This document shows positions 43,863-54,528 of a DNA stretch of 64,000 nt, in pieces. The DNA comes from Gammaproteobacteria bacterium (GTDB lineage Bacteria > Pseudomonadota > Gammaproteobacteria > GCA-001735895), in the NCBI GenBank assembly GCA_018669845.1, contig JABHSO010000212.1, forward strand, positions 1 to 64,000. The letters are read 5' to 3'. A model generated the notes under the pieces. It was not told the origin of the DNA. It saw only the letters and a program-made list of their open reading frames with translations, and searched no databases. A program made the translations under genes and the position numbers. Numbering within the stretch: position 1 is the stretch's first letter; each line of letters starts with the position of its first letter.

Positions 43863-44336
43863 TTACAGCAGCAAACCTTCTTTAATCGGGTGAAAAATGC
43901 TAGCTGATTCAATAAGTGAATTAGCGGTCAATGCCTGCACCCCATACACCTCTGTTTTAACTGAATAATCTTCATTAATTTTTTGTAGCAGCAAATCAAA
44001 GTCACCATCACCTGACAGTAATATTACGGTATCAACTTGCGGTGCGATTTGCATAACGTCGATGGTAATTCCTACATCCCAGTCTCCTTTTGCCGAGCCA
44101 TCACTACGCTGGATATAAGGTTTAAGTTTGACATTAAAGCCAATATGCTTAAGGGCTTCCTGAAACTTTTGTTGCTGGTTATCACCACGATTTATGGCAT
44201 ATGCATTAGCGCTGACAATGATTCCTTTGGTTTTTAATGTATCCCACAGTTTTCGATAATTAAACTGGCGTCCATAGGTATGGCGAGTGGTGTAATAGAT
44301 ATTCTGTACATCGACAAATATTGCCATTTTATTCAT
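43863..44336 (-). CDS. NYN-domain protein (LabA/DUF88-like)
   Basis: This 157-residue PIN-like protein has the acidic residues typical of NYN domains: IFVDVQNIYY, KGDWDVGITIDVM and LLSGDGDFDLLL. The fold suggests a metal-dependent RNase, though many family members are uncharacterised. It is a single gene. Confidence 0.87.
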   Translation of the reverse strand: MNKMAIFVDVQNIYYTTRHTYGRQFNYRKLWDTLKTKGIIVSANAYAINRGDNQQQKFQEALKHIGFNVKLKPYIQRSDGSAKGDWDVGITIDVMQIAPQVDTVILLSGDGDFDLLLQKINEDYSVKTEVYGVQALTANSLIESASIFHPIKEGLLL

Positions 44337-44555
44337 GGTTTAATTTCACCGTTAAATAACCCTGGAAAAAGGCTGGATTATACATGGATTGAATTTCAGC
44401 TAAGTCCTATAGATATAATTGAGGCAAAAAGCATGCAAATCACCTATTAGCACTAATAAAAAATAACCTGTATTAACCTGAAAGAGTGGTAGTGGCCGTA
44501 TTACCTACAAACTGTGTAGATTCTTCTATACTCAATCTTTGGCATAATTTTATTC

Positions 44556-45518
44556 ATGGGCATGAAAAAATACCTGTTTCCAACAATAGCCTTTTATCTG
44601 TTGTTATCAGTTTCAATGAATGTAATAGCAACACCTAAGTGTCTGTGGATATCATCCTACGCCCCTGGGTATGAGTGGAACGATGGTATAAGCGAGGGTC
44701 TACATTCGGTTCTCGATGGTAAATGCGAAGTAAAAGAGTTTCATATGGATACCAAACGGAACAAAGGCTCTGAATTTGGACATGAACAGGCTTTACACGC
44801 AAAGGCATTGATAGAAAGTTATAAACCGGATGTTGTTATTGCTTCTGATGATAATGCATCTAAATACCTCATCGCTCCCTATTATAAAAATGCAGATTTG
44901 CCTATCGTAGTTTGCGCCATCAACTGGACCGCAAAAGGGTATGGTTACCCCTATAAAAATGTCACTGGAATGATAGAAGTCATGCAGATTAAACCCTTAC
45001 TAAAGATGGCTAAAAAAGTATTATCAATCAGTGAAGGTAGTGCAAGCTTTATCGTACCGAACACAAATACAGGTAAAAAAAATGCTAAATACATACGCAA
45101 ATATTTTGCTAGAGAGGGCTTTGATTTAAAAATTCAATTTGTTAATGATTTTAAACAATGGAAAAATGCATTTATAAATGCTCAACAGGATGATGTCATT
45201 TTTATGCTTACAACAGGTGGAGTAACAAACTGGAATAAAGAAGAAGCAAAATTATTTGTTGCTGCTCACGGTAAAAAATTATCCATCAGTGTCAACAAGT
45301 GGGTAAAAGATTACGCAATGATAGTGTATGCCAAACGTGCTGAAGAGCAGGGTGAATGGGCAGCTAAAGTTGCATTAAAAATTCTTGATGGAACCCCTCC
45401 ATCTAAAATTCCAATGACGGTAAATAAACAATGGGAGCGTTATTTTAACAAGAAGTTACTGGATAAAGCTGGAATATCGGTAGGTCGACAAATTTTAAAC
45501 AGAGCCATTACCGGTTAA
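44556..45518 (+). CDS. Periplasmic ABC-type substrate-binding protein
   Basis: This 320-residue protein has a signal peptide (LFPTIAFYLLLSVSMNVIA) and a two-lobed binding-protein fold resembling the ABC_sub_bind family (WISSYAPGYEWNDGISEGLHSVL, PDVVIASDDNASKYLIAPYY, PIVVCAINWTA). There is no ABC permease nearby. The gene is 21 bp upstream of a large hybrid kinase, so the protein probably presents a ligand to that sensor. The ligand is unknown. An ATG two codons later (44562) is equally possible. Confidence 0.85.
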   Translation: MGMKKYLFPTIAFYLLLSVSMNVIATPKCLWISSYAPGYEWNDGISEGLHSVLDGKCEVKEFHMDTKRNKGSEFGHEQALHAKALIESYKPDVVIASDDNASKYLIAPYYKNADLPIVVCAINWTAKGYGYPYKNVTGMIEVMQIKPLLKMAKKVLSISEGSASFIVPNTNTGKKNAKYIRKYFAREGFDLKIQFVNDFKQWKNAFINAQQDDVIFMLTTGGVTNWNKEEAKLFVAAHGKKLSISVNKWVKDYAMIVYAKRAEEQGEWAAKVALKILDGTPPSKIPMTVNKQWERYFNKKLLDKAGISVGRQILNRAITG

Positions 45519-45539
45519 TTCTACTACTAATAAATACGC

Positions 45540-48500
45540 ATGATTTTACATCAAAGATTTTCGCTGATTGTTTTTATTGTCACACTTAGTTTTGGTCTGT
45601 TTGTTATAAAAACCAGCTGGGATAATCATATAGATAGTATTGTAAAAAGATCAAACCAGATAAGCACTCCGGTCATCAATTCAATTTCTCAAAATCTATT
45701 TCACTCTGAAGGAGCACTTAAGCAACTGGAAGTGTTATTTAATAGCTTTTATAGCCTGGATGAAACTCAGTTCAGACTAGTGACAAAGCAGGTAATGGAA
45801 CAGTGTAGTTGCATTGAAAAATCAATATACATGCCACGAATTAACGCATCGGAAAGAAAGTCTTTTGAACGGGAAATGGAAGAGGAAAATTTTATAAGTT
45901 TTAACATAAAAGAGCGTGATCAAAATGGTGATTTAAAACCTTCTACTGAAGGTCGTGCTATGTACTTCCCCTTTCTCCATGTTGAACCACATACGGTAGA
46001 TAATTTAATTCTGATTGGCTTTGATGCCTATTCTAATGAATCTTTTCGAACTGCAATTGATAGTGCGATAACTTCTGCTAAAACAATTCCAGTTATAGTT
46101 AAAACAAATTCTGGGAATAGTAAAATCAAAGCTAATGAATATTGGCTTATACACTCAATTTATAGTGGTTTTGATACGCCATCGTCAATCGAACAACGAC
46201 TTAAGAGAATAAATGCAGTCATTGCATTTAAGATAAACATACAGCAGACATTTGATAGTCGAGATATTCAGAATAAGTTCGACTACTTTAATTTAACAGG
46301 CGGAATACCAGAAAAAGATAATTCTCTTTTCAGTTTCAAAAACAAAAATAAAAAAATAGATAAACTGTTCTCTCACCTTATTCCTGATCAGGTTGATATT
46401 AAAACAGAAACACAGAATCTAAAGGCTTCTTATCGAGTTCGTGTTACGGGTTCTATAAGTGAGATTATCCCTTTTATAAGTACCATAATATCAACAATAT
46501 TTATTGTTATTTTAGCAACTGCCTTCAGCCGTCAGGCAGTATTAGGCGTAACACGAAGGTTAGATCTAAATCAACGCATAAAAGAAAGTGAGTTTCAACA
46601 ACGAGTTATTTTGGATAGCGTGGCTGACGCCATAATTACTATCGATAAAAAAGGTATTATTCAAACTTTTAACATCTCAGCAGAAAAAATATTTGGATAT
46701 AGCCTGAAAGAAGTCTTTCATAAAAATATTTCAATTTTATTATCGGACCAGGAGATAAAACTGCATAAGGATATTGTTGAAGACGCCACATTGAATGTAT
46801 CAACAGTGATGAATGAATTTCATGAATTACAGGGCAGGCGCAAAAATGGAAGTCATTTTGTACTGGAATTAAATATGACCCCGATGGCACTGTCAGGAGG
46901 ATCTGGCTATGTCGGCATTATACGTGATATTACAGATCGTAAGCAGGCTGCAGAAAAAGTTCTGAATAAAGCTGAGGAGGCTTTGGCTGCCCAACAATTT
47001 GCTATGGATCAACATGCCATAGTGGCTATGACTGATATTTACGGCACAATTACCTATGTAAATGATAAATTTTGTAAGGTCACAGGCTTCTCTGAATCAG
47101 AATTGTTGGGAGAAAATCATCGGATTTTAAGTTCAGGTTTTCTAGATACGGATTACTGGAAAGAAATGTATCAGGAAATTTCCAATGGTAGAGTCTGGAA
47201 AGATGAAGTGTGTAATAAAAACAAAGATGGTGAATTATTCTGGTTAGATACAACCATTGTTCCATTATTGGGAGATAATGGAGAACCTGTAGGTTATGTA
47301 TCCCTAAGAACGGATATTACAAAACGTAAATTAGGTGAAGAAGCACTGGTCAAAAGTGAGGCTCAGGCAAGGGGTATTTTCGAATCAGTTGCAGATGGAA
47401 TTATTAGTATTAATGAGCATGGAATTATTACCGCTTTTAATCCCGCTGCAGAACAAATATTTGGTTATCAGCAAAAAGAGGTTATGGGTAAAGACGTCAT
47501 TAAACTCATGCCCGCTTCTATTCACCAACAACATCTGCAATGGCTAGATAATTACTTTTGCTTAGGAGAAAAGAATATAATTGACAATACTGTTGAGGTA
47601 AAAGGTCTACGTAAGAATGGAGAAGAATTTCCACTGGAACTTTCGATAACAGATATTTTATTGGGTAATGAAACTTACTTCACCGCCATTACCCGTGATA
47701 TTACACAGCGTAAAGAGTATGAAAATATTTTAATTTCGGCTAAAAATTCTGCCGAAGATGCCACTCGAGCAAAGAGTGAGTTTCTGGCTAACATGAGTCA
47801 CGAAATAAGAACACCAATGAATGGTGTTATCGGCATGACAGCACTATTATTGGATACTGAGCTGGATGAAGAACAGTATGAATTTACTTCAACAATAAAA
47901 AATAGTGCCAGTACATTATTAAAAATTATAAATGATATTCTGGATTTTTCTAAAATTGACGCTGGCAAACTTAAGCTCGAAATACGAGAATTTGAGTTAA
48001 CTTCTTTACTGGAAGATTTTGCAAGCACAGTTGCTTTACAAACTGAAGAAAAAGGACTGGAACTTATATGCCCAGCAAGTCCAATGAAAACCCAATGGTT
48101 TATGGGTGATGCTGGACGAATTCATCAGGTACTCACTAATCTCGTTGGCAATGCCTTAAAATTCACATCCCAGGGTGAAATTTCAGTTCGTTGCAAAATA
48201 GAACCAGTATCTGACGATAAAACAAATTTATTTTTTTCAATAACTGATAGTGGTATTGGTCTTAGTGACGATGATCAGAATAACCTGTTCAAACGATTCA
48301 CTCAGGCTGATGGATCAATAACCAGAAAATATGGAGGAACGGGTTTGGGGCTGGCAATTTGTAAACAAATGGTTAGTTTAATGGGTGGAAAAATTAGTGT
48401 AGAAAGTAAGCTTAATTTAGGCTCGACTTTCGAGTTTTCAGTGAGTGTTGAAAATACTGATAAACCAGCCCTACCTATACCGACTGAGCTTTCAGGTATA

Positions 48501-49718
48501 AAAATATTGGTAGTGGATGATAATAAAACCAGTCGCCAATTACTAAGCTCACTATTAACTAACTGGCAGGTAGAATTTAAAGATACAGAAAATGAAGAAG
48601 ATGCTTTAAAAGTCCTGCGTAAGGCTTATGTAGAAAGAACTCCATTCGATATAGTTTTACTGGATATGAAAATGTCAGGTATTGATGGCATTCATCTAGC
48701 TGAAAAAATTCTTCAGGATAAAAAATTGCTGGAGACTAAACTTGTTCTGCTGGCTTACCATGGGCGCCGTGGTGATGCCCAAAAAATGTATGATAGTGGA
48801 TTTTCTGGTTACATCAATAAACCCATTCAACAGTCAAAATTGTATGATGTATTAATTGATGTAGCGGGTATAAGAGAGAATATAATACCTCAAAAACATC
48901 AGCTTACTCGAGATCTTCCTAATATAAATGCACGTGTACTGGTAGTTGAAGATAATATTACAAATCAGAGAGTTGCTCAGGAAATTTTGAAAAAACTCGG
49001 ATTACATATTGAGGTTGCATCTAATGGAAAGGAAGCTATCAATATCCTGAAATATTCACTTTTTGATCTGGTATTAATGGACTGCCAAATGCCGGTAATG
49101 AATGGTTATGAAGCAACTAAAGCTATTCGAGACCCGGCTTCCCTGGTACGCAATAAAGATATTCCTGTTATTGCTTTAACGGCTAATGTGATGCGAAAAG
49201 ATCGTGAATTATGTTTGCAGGCCGGTATGGATGATTTTCTGTCCAAACCCATTGACCCCTCTGTTTTATTAAATGTAATTCAGCGCTGGTTAATTCAAGA
49301 TGATAGCCCACCTGAAACTGCAAATTCTATCGTCAGTAATACTCCCGAGCCAAAAGAATTAATGTCGGACAACTCTTCAAAGCATGTCGAATTGATGTTT
49401 GATCATGATGACCTATTAAGGCGAATGGACAACGACGATGATATTATTGTGTTAATTGTAGAAGCATTTTTAGAGGATATCCCTGCACGAATAGATGCTA
49501 TAGAAAGCGCATTGACCAGTACGGATTTTAACCAGTTAATCCGGGAAGCTCATAGCATAAAAGGTACTGCTGCCAATATAGGTGCCAAAGCGTTAAGTCA
49601 ATACGCATTAGAATTAGAACAGGCAGCTAAACTGGAAGATAATGATGTTAGCCAACAGACATTTGAAACCTTGAAAGAGTGCTTTGCAGAACTTAAAATT
49701 ATTCTGGAAAAATTCTAA
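45540..49718 (+). CDS. CHASE-type hybrid sensor histidine kinase with three PAS, two REC and an Hpt domain
   Basis: The 1392-residue protein has, in order: a membrane helix (about 7-25), a periplasmic CHASE-like sensor (about 40-300), a second helix (about 310-330), PAS1 (~350-470), PAS2 (~485-600) and PAS3 (~608-725). HisKA follows with phospho-His ~754 in NMSHEIRTPMNG. The ATPase domain has DSGIGL and GGTGLGLAICKQM. REC1 (from ~987, VVDDNKTSRQ, LLDMKMSG), REC2 (from ~1130, VVEDNITNQR, LMDCQMPVMNG) and a C-terminal Hpt with His ~1338 (AHSIKGTAAN) complete it. It can run a full phosphorelay internally, but no output regulator is adjacent. It is likely paired with the binding protein just upstream. 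Confidence 0.94.
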   Translation: MILHQRFSLIVFIVTLSFGLFVIKTSWDNHIDSIVKRSNQISTPVINSISQNLFHSEGALKQLEVLFNSFYSLDETQFRLVTKQVMEQCSCIEKSIYMPRINASERKSFEREMEEENFISFNIKERDQNGDLKPSTEGRAMYFPFLHVEPHTVDNLILIGFDAYSNESFRTAIDSAITSAKTIPVIVKTNSGNSKIKANEYWLIHSIYSGFDTPSSIEQRLKRINAVIAFKINIQQTFDSRDIQNKFDYFNLTGGIPEKDNSLFSFKNKNKKIDKLFSHLIPDQVDIKTETQNLKASYRVRVTGSISEIIPFISTIISTIFIVILATAFSRQAVLGVTRRLDLNQRIKESEFQQRVILDSVADAIITIDKKGIIQTFNISAEKIFGYSLKEVFHKNISILLSDQEIKLHKDIVEDATLNVSTVMNEFHELQGRRKNGSHFVLELNMTPMALSGGSGYVGIIRDITDRKQAAEKVLNKAEEALAAQQFAMDQHAIVAMTDIYGTITYVNDKFCKVTGFSESELLGENHRILSSGFLDTDYWKEMYQEISNGRVWKDEVCNKNKDGELFWLDTTIVPLLGDNGEPVGYVSLRTDITKRKLGEEALVKSEAQARGIFESVADGIISINEHGIITAFNPAAEQIFGYQQKEVMGKDVIKLMPASIHQQHLQWLDNYFCLGEKNIIDNTVEVKGLRKNGEEFPLELSITDILLGNETYFTAITRDITQRKEYENILISAKNSAEDATRAKSEFLANMSHEIRTPMNGVIGMTALLLDTELDEEQYEFTSTIKNSASTLLKIINDILDFSKIDAGKLKLEIREFELTSLLEDFASTVALQTEEKGLELICPASPMKTQWFMGDAGRIHQVLTNLVGNALKFTSQGEISVRCKIEPVSDDKTNLFFSITDSGIGLSDDDQNNLFKRFTQADGSITRKYGGTGLGLAICKQMVSLMGGKISVESKLNLGSTFEFSVSVENTDKPALPIPTELSGIKILVVDDNKTSRQLLSSLLTNWQVEFKDTENEEDALKVLRKAYVERTPFDIVLLDMKMSGIDGIHLAEKILQDKKLLETKLVLLAYHGRRGDAQKMYDSGFSGYINKPIQQSKLYDVLIDVAGIRENIIPQKHQLTRDLPNINARVLVVEDNITNQRVAQEILKKLGLHIEVASNGKEAINILKYSLFDLVLMDCQMPVMNGYEATKAIRDPASLVRNKDIPVIALTANVMRKDRELCLQAGMDDFLSKPIDPSVLLNVIQRWLIQDDSPPETANSIVSNTPEPKELMSDNSSKHVELMFDHDDLLRRMDNDDDIIVLIVEAFLEDIPARIDAIESALTSTDFNQLIREAHSIKGTAANIGAKALSQYALELEQAAKLEDNDVSQQTFETLKECFAELKIILEKF

Positions 49719-49892
49719 AGCCAAACGATATCCCTCACCACCCGCTTCATAGATAAACATGAAGCCGGCCCTTTAACTTCATCCGCAGTATTAGGATATA
49801 ATAATTTAATCATGTCATTTGCCATCAGACATGGCAAGATGCCTTCCCCTCACCATTCACCGTTTAACAACTAGATGAGTTAGACCTTATTT

Positions 49893-51188
49893 ATGAATAA
49901 CCTTACTCTGCCTCCTGCTCGTCTTGCGTGGACAATGTGGGGTCTTGGAGCTGCGCTTTATCTATATGCTTTTTTTCAGCGGGTAGCTCCAGGTGTAATG
50001 ACGGTTGAACTTAGCGCTGACTTTGCACTATCAGCTTCAGCACTGGGTAATTTATCGGCTTTCTACTTTTACAGTTATGTGGCCATGCAAATACCAACCG
50101 GCATATTGGCAGATGTCTGGGGGCCTCGCAGATTGCTCACCGCTGGTGCAATTACTGCTGGAGTAGGCAGCCTGTTTTTTGCTTATTCAGACAGTTTAGC
50201 CCTGGCTTCAATTGGTCGGTTTTTGATTGGTGGATCCGTAGCCGTTGCTTTTGTGTGCATGCTCAAACTGGCTAACCACTGGTTTGTTCCCCGTCAATTT
50301 GCTCTGGCTACCGGCCTGGCCTTATTAACCGGCATTATCGGTGCTGTATTTGCAGGTGTTCCGCTACACTTATTTGTAGAAAGTTATGGCTGGCGCGATG
50401 TGATGGCTGTATCAGCTATTTTTCCTATTTTAATTGGCCTGGTTATCTGGTTTTATGTAAGAGATGATCCGAGTGAAAAAGGTTACCAGAGTCATTTTGA
50501 ACATGAACCCGCTAAAGACAGTACCCCCTGGGCACATGCTTTAACCGGTTTGATTGATGTAATGCGATATCGAAATACCTGGTTACTTTCCATTGTGCCG
50601 GGTGGCGTAGTTGGCAGTATCCTGGCTTTTGCAGGTTTATGGGGTGTTCCTTTTTTAACCACACAACATGGACTGACTACCGGTGATGCAGCAGCCGTAT
50701 GTTCCGCGATGTTAATTTCCTGGGCTATTGGAGGGCCAGTAGTTGGTGCGCTTTCTGACCGAATTGGTTTAAGAAAACCATTGTATGTTTTTGGTTGTAG
50801 TTTTATTGCATTAGGCTGGAGTTTAATAGTGCTGGTTCCAGACATGAACAGCATTTTACTGATTTTATTATTACTCGTTATTGGTTTTGCTTCAGGCTGC
50901 ATGATTGTGGGTTTTGCCTATGCAAAAGAATCTATCCCCGGTCATCTGGCTGGCACTGTGTCAGGGGTTGTTAATATGGGCGTCATGATGGGTCCGATGA
51001 TATTACAGCCAGCCGTAGGATGGATGTTAGATACAAGCTGGAAAGGTGAACTCAATAATGGCATTAAGGTTTATGATCTTGATGCTTATCAAAGTGGATT
51101 TATGCTCATGGCTGGCTGGGCCATTTTGTCATTTGTTCTGATTCTATTTACCAAAGAAACTCGAGCTCAGAGTTTACCTGTCCAATAA
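49893..51188 (+). CDS. Major facilitator superfamily transporter
   Basis: This 431-residue protein has about 12 membrane helices. The MFS loop-2 signature is visible as GILADVWGPRRLLTAG, and its second-half counterpart as GALSDRIGLRKPLYVFG. The substrate is not predictable. It is followed 33 bp later by an EamA transporter on the same strand. Confidence 0.92.
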   Translation: MNNLTLPPARLAWTMWGLGAALYLYAFFQRVAPGVMTVELSADFALSASALGNLSAFYFYSYVAMQIPTGILADVWGPRRLLTAGAITAGVGSLFFAYSDSLALASIGRFLIGGSVAVAFVCMLKLANHWFVPRQFALATGLALLTGIIGAVFAGVPLHLFVESYGWRDVMAVSAIFPILIGLVIWFYVRDDPSEKGYQSHFEHEPAKDSTPWAHALTGLIDVMRYRNTWLLSIVPGGVVGSILAFAGLWGVPFLTTQHGLTTGDAAAVCSAMLISWAIGGPVVGALSDRIGLRKPLYVFGCSFIALGWSLIVLVPDMNSILLILLLLVIGFASGCMIVGFAYAKESIPGHLAGTVSGVVNMGVMMGPMILQPAVGWMLDTSWKGELNNGIKVYDLDAYQSGFMLMAGWAILSFVLILFTKETRAQSLPVQ

Positions 51189-51221
51189 TCTTTCAATATT
51201 TGAACTAGAAAAATCTACGGA

Positions 51222-52133
51222 ATGTTTACCCACTCCATAAGCCTCTATTTCTCCGCAGTATTTATCTGGGGCTCAACTTTTTTTGCTATTAAGTTTCAAT
51301 TGGGCGAGGTAGCACCAGAGCTTTCTATAGCCTATCGTTTTGCAATAGCATCATTAATATTATTTGGCTGGAGTCTGTTTAAAGGTTTACCCATGCGTTT
51401 TAACAGGAAGCAACATCTGTGGATGGCGTTTCAGGGCTTATTCCTTTTCGGCCTCAACTATCTGGTTATTTACTGGGCCACTTCCAGTTTAACAAGCGGT
51501 TTGATAGCCGTTATTTTCTCAACCATCGTGTTGATGAATATTGCCAACAGTATCATTTTTTTACGTAAGTCGGCGAGCATGCTGATGATTGTTGGTGCAT
51601 TAATGGGACTGGCCGGCATAGGTCTGATTTTTGCTCCGGAATTCACTAATTTCACCGCTAGTAATAATTCCCTGACTGGCATAGGTTTAAGCTTGTTAGG
51701 CACCTTTATCGCCTCACTGGGAAATATAATATCTGCGCATAATCAGAAGCAGAAAATGCCGGTTATTCAGACCAATGCTTATGGTATGGCTTATGGTGCA
51801 ATCATTCTTCTGGTGGCAGCATTGTTTCAGGGTGAGCCATTAAATTTTGATTTGTCTTTAGCTTATAGCTTGTCTTTATTGTATCTGGCACTTTTTGGCT
51901 CGGTGCTGGCTTTTGGCAGTTATTTAACATTGCTCGGTCGGATTGGCCCTGAGAAAGCTGCTTACACAATGGTTCTTTTCCCATTAGTTGCACTGGGTAT
52001 TTCCACCATTTTTGAAAATTACCAATGGACACTAAGTTCAATACTAGGAGTGTCTCTAGTGCTTTTAGGCAATATCATCATTATCCTTCCAAAAGGTTTT
52101 ATGCGCTCAATAGTGGCTCCAGGTAAAAATTAA
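51222..52133 (+). CDS. EamA/DMT-family transporter
   Basis: This 303-residue protein has ten membrane helices in two EamA repeats. The typical start is FIWGSTFFAIKFQLGEVAPELSIAYRF, and the second half contains FGSVLAFGSYLTLLGRIGPEKAAYTMVLFPLVAL. It probably exports small metabolites. It is likely co-transcribed with the MFS gene upstream. Confidence 0.91.
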   Translation: MFTHSISLYFSAVFIWGSTFFAIKFQLGEVAPELSIAYRFAIASLILFGWSLFKGLPMRFNRKQHLWMAFQGLFLFGLNYLVIYWATSSLTSGLIAVIFSTIVLMNIANSIIFLRKSASMLMIVGALMGLAGIGLIFAPEFTNFTASNNSLTGIGLSLLGTFIASLGNIISAHNQKQKMPVIQTNAYGMAYGAIILLVAALFQGEPLNFDLSLAYSLSLLYLALFGSVLAFGSYLTLLGRIGPEKAAYTMVLFPLVALGISTIFENYQWTLSSILGVSLVLLGNIIIILPKGFMRSIVAPGKN

Positions 52134-52270
52134 ATATTTGAATACTCCACGGACTATATATTGTTGTAGATGGAAAGTTAGTCTCTGAAAAAAGTGGTAG
52201 CGGTGTTGTGAACCCGATTGATTTATTATTTTTATTATCGCTGATAGCGTTGGTGAACAATTATAAAATG

Positions 52271-52338
52271 CGTAGGGTGCGCCGTGCGCACCAATTTCCT
52301 ATACTTTGATTCCCATGGTGCGCGCGGCGCACCCTACG
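52271..52338. repeat. Paired GGTGCGC/GCGCACC palindromes, copy 4 (double)
   Basis: CGTAGGGTGCGCCGTGCGCACC and GGTGCGCGCGGCGCACCCTACG face each other across about 25 bp. It lies between the converging EamA and uraA genes, like copies 1 and 2. The arms match those at 43782-43848 nearly base for base, while the centre differs. Confidence 0.8.
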
Positions 52339-52389
52339 TTTTGATAAGTTAGTAACCGGGCATTTATTGTGCCCGATTACTTTCGCTAC

Positions 52390-53637
52390 TTAAGCTTCTT
52401 CAGACTCTTTCTCTTTAGGAAGAATAATATTAAGAAGAATCGCTGCAATAGCTGCAAGCCCGATACCTTTTAGGGTAAATTCTCCAAGCCCTAATTGCAT
52501 ACCGCCTAAACCAAATACCAATACCAGCGAAACAATGATCATGTTTCTGGTTTTAGCCAGGTCTTCACCCGAACGCACAAGAGTATTCAAACCAATCGCT
52601 GCGATAGCACCAAACATCAGAGTCATGATTCCGCCCATAACAGGAGTTGGAATAGTTTGTAGAATAGCTCCTGTTTTTCCAGACAACGACAGCAATATTG
52701 CAAAACCAGCAGCCCAGGTCATGATCACTGGGTTGAATGCTTTGGTCAGAGCAACTGCACCGGTTACTTCAGAGTAAGTCGTATTGGGTGGTCCACCAAA
52801 CATTGCCGCAGCAGATGTGGCCACGCCATCACCTAACAGTGTGCGATGTAAACCAGGCTTTTTAATGAAATCTTTACCCGTTACAGCGCTGATGGCTACC
52901 ATATCACCAACATGTTCAATGGCTGGTGCGATAGCGATAGGCACAATAAACAGAATCGCTTCAAGGTTAAATTCTGGCGCGGTAAAGTTAGGAATCGCAA
53001 ACCAGGCTGCAGTGGATACCGCATCAAAACTTACCAGTCCATAAGCCATAGATACGATGTAACCCACCAAAATACCAATCAGGATTGGGATTAACTTGAA
53101 AATGCCCTTACCCAGAAATGAAGTTGCAATGGTTGCCAGTAAAGTGAGCATTGAAATGACCAGGGCAGTATCACGTGTAACCAGTTCTGCTGCTCCATCT
53201 CCCGTTTTACCCACGGCCAGATTTATACCGACTGGAGCCAGGCTTAAACCGATCACGATGATGACAGGTCCAACCACAACTGGTGGCAGGTAGCGATCAA
53301 TGAACTCTTTACCGCGAATATAAATCATACCGCTCAGCAGCATATACAGTAATCCTGCTGCAAATAGCCCGGACATAGTTGAGGCAATTCCCCATGTTTG
53401 CACGCCATAGATAATCGGGGCGATAAAAGCGAAAGAAGATGCAAGAAAAATAGGCACCTGTCTTTTGGTAATCAACTGAAAGATTAAAGTACCTATTCCG
53501 GCTGTAAAAAGTGCAACATTAGGATCGAGCCCGGTCAGGATAGGCACCAGGACTAATGCCCCAAATGCAACAAATAACATCTGAGCGCCAACTAAGGCTG
53601 TATGAATGGGTGATTCGTTTACGCTATTTTCGGTCAT
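52390..53637 (-). CDS. uraA: Uracil permease (NCS2 family)
   Basis: This 415-residue, ~14-helix transporter has NCS2/UraA signatures: the substrate-site Glu segment AIAPAIEHVGDMVAIS, and GGPPNTTYSEVTGAVALTKAFNP. It imports uracil with protons. It lies 21 bp downstream of upp, forming a uracil uptake and salvage operon. Confidence 0.94.
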   Translation of the reverse strand: MTENSVNESPIHTALVGAQMLFVAFGALVLVPILTGLDPNVALFTAGIGTLIFQLITKRQVPIFLASSFAFIAPIIYGVQTWGIASTMSGLFAAGLLYMLLSGMIYIRGKEFIDRYLPPVVVGPVIIVIGLSLAPVGINLAVGKTGDGAAELVTRDTALVISMLTLLATIATSFLGKGIFKLIPILIGILVGYIVSMAYGLVSFDAVSTAAWFAIPNFTAPEFNLEAILFIVPIAIAPAIEHVGDMVAISAVTGKDFIKKPGLHRTLLGDGVATSAAAMFGGPPNTTYSEVTGAVALTKAFNPVIMTWAAGFAILLSLSGKTGAILQTIPTPVMGGIMTLMFGAIAAIGLNTLVRSGEDLAKTRNMIIVSLVLVFGLGGMQLGLGEFTLKGIGLAAIAAILLNIILPKEKESEEA

Positions 53638-53658
53638 GGATATTTTCTCGTTAGTTTA

Positions 53659-54285
53659 TTATTTAGTTCCAAAAAGTTTGTCACCGGCATCTCCCAGTCC
53701 GGGTATTATATAGCCTTGATCATTCAAGTGATCATCGACAGCTGCTATGTGAATATCTACGTCAGGATGCTGTTTTTGAACGGCTTCAATACCTTCGGGT
53801 GCGGCCACTAGAAAGAGTCCACGAATATTTGTACAACCTGCCTTTTTGACCATGTCTACGGCAGCATTGAAAGATCCACCGGTAGCCAGCATAGGATCTA
53901 CAATTAATGCCATGCGCTTGTCGATATCGGAGACCAGTTTTTCAAAATAGGGTACCGGTTCTAGCGTTTCTTCATTACGATAAAGCCCTACCACGCTGAT
54001 ACGGGCATTAGGTATTAGTTCAATCACGCCATCAAGCATTCCCAAACCAGCTCTCAAAATAGGAACGATGGTGATTTTTTTTCCTTTAATCTGTTTAACA
54101 TTAACTTCACCATCCCAGCCTTGAATAGTAGTGTCTTCAATCGGGAGATCGCTGGTAGCTTCATAGGTCAGAAGCATTGATATTTCACTTGCAAGCTGTC
54201 GAAAGCTCTTGGTGCTAATACCATCTTTTCTTAATAATCCGAGTTTATGTTGAATTAACGGGTGACTAGCGACATAAATTGCCAT
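53659..54285 (-). CDS. upp: Uracil phosphoribosyltransferase
   Basis: This 208-residue enzyme converts uracil and PRPP to UMP. It has the PRPP-binding loop [15 protein letters not shown] and uracil-site end [30 protein letters not shown] near the start is also typical. It is first in the upp-uraA pair. The plus-strand ORF 54262-54519 opposite its start is not a gene. Confidence 0.96.
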   Translation of the reverse strand: MAIYVASHPLIQHKLGLLRKDGISTKSFRQLASEISMLLTYEATSDLPIEDTTIQGWDGEVNVKQIKGKKITIVPILRAGLGMLDGVIELIPNARISVVGLYRNEETLEPVPYFEKLVSDIDKRMALIVDPMLATGGSFNAAVDMVKKAGCTNIRGLFLVAAPEGIEAVQKQHPDVDIHIAAVDDHLNDQGYIIPGLGDAGDKLFGTK

Positions 54286-54528
54286 GAAAAATCCTCAAGT
54301 TGGTTGGTATTTATCGAGTCGCTATTACTGATTGAGCCAGATTCCATTCCTGTAAATATCCCTCGTTTAAAAATCAGTACCAGAGAGTCGATATATGAGG
54401 CGATTCTAACCAGATTGAGTTTCAGAATAAAACTATTTATTAGATTTAAATCAGCTATCGATAATTATATTTATACATCTTTCTCAAAATTAGCTCTTAA
54501 TCGAAATATATTGTGCTAAATTAAATAA

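Noticed and set aside
54262-54519. 85-residue ORF starting opposite the upp start
   Set aside because: Overlaps upp antisense, composition not protein-like, no ribosome site.
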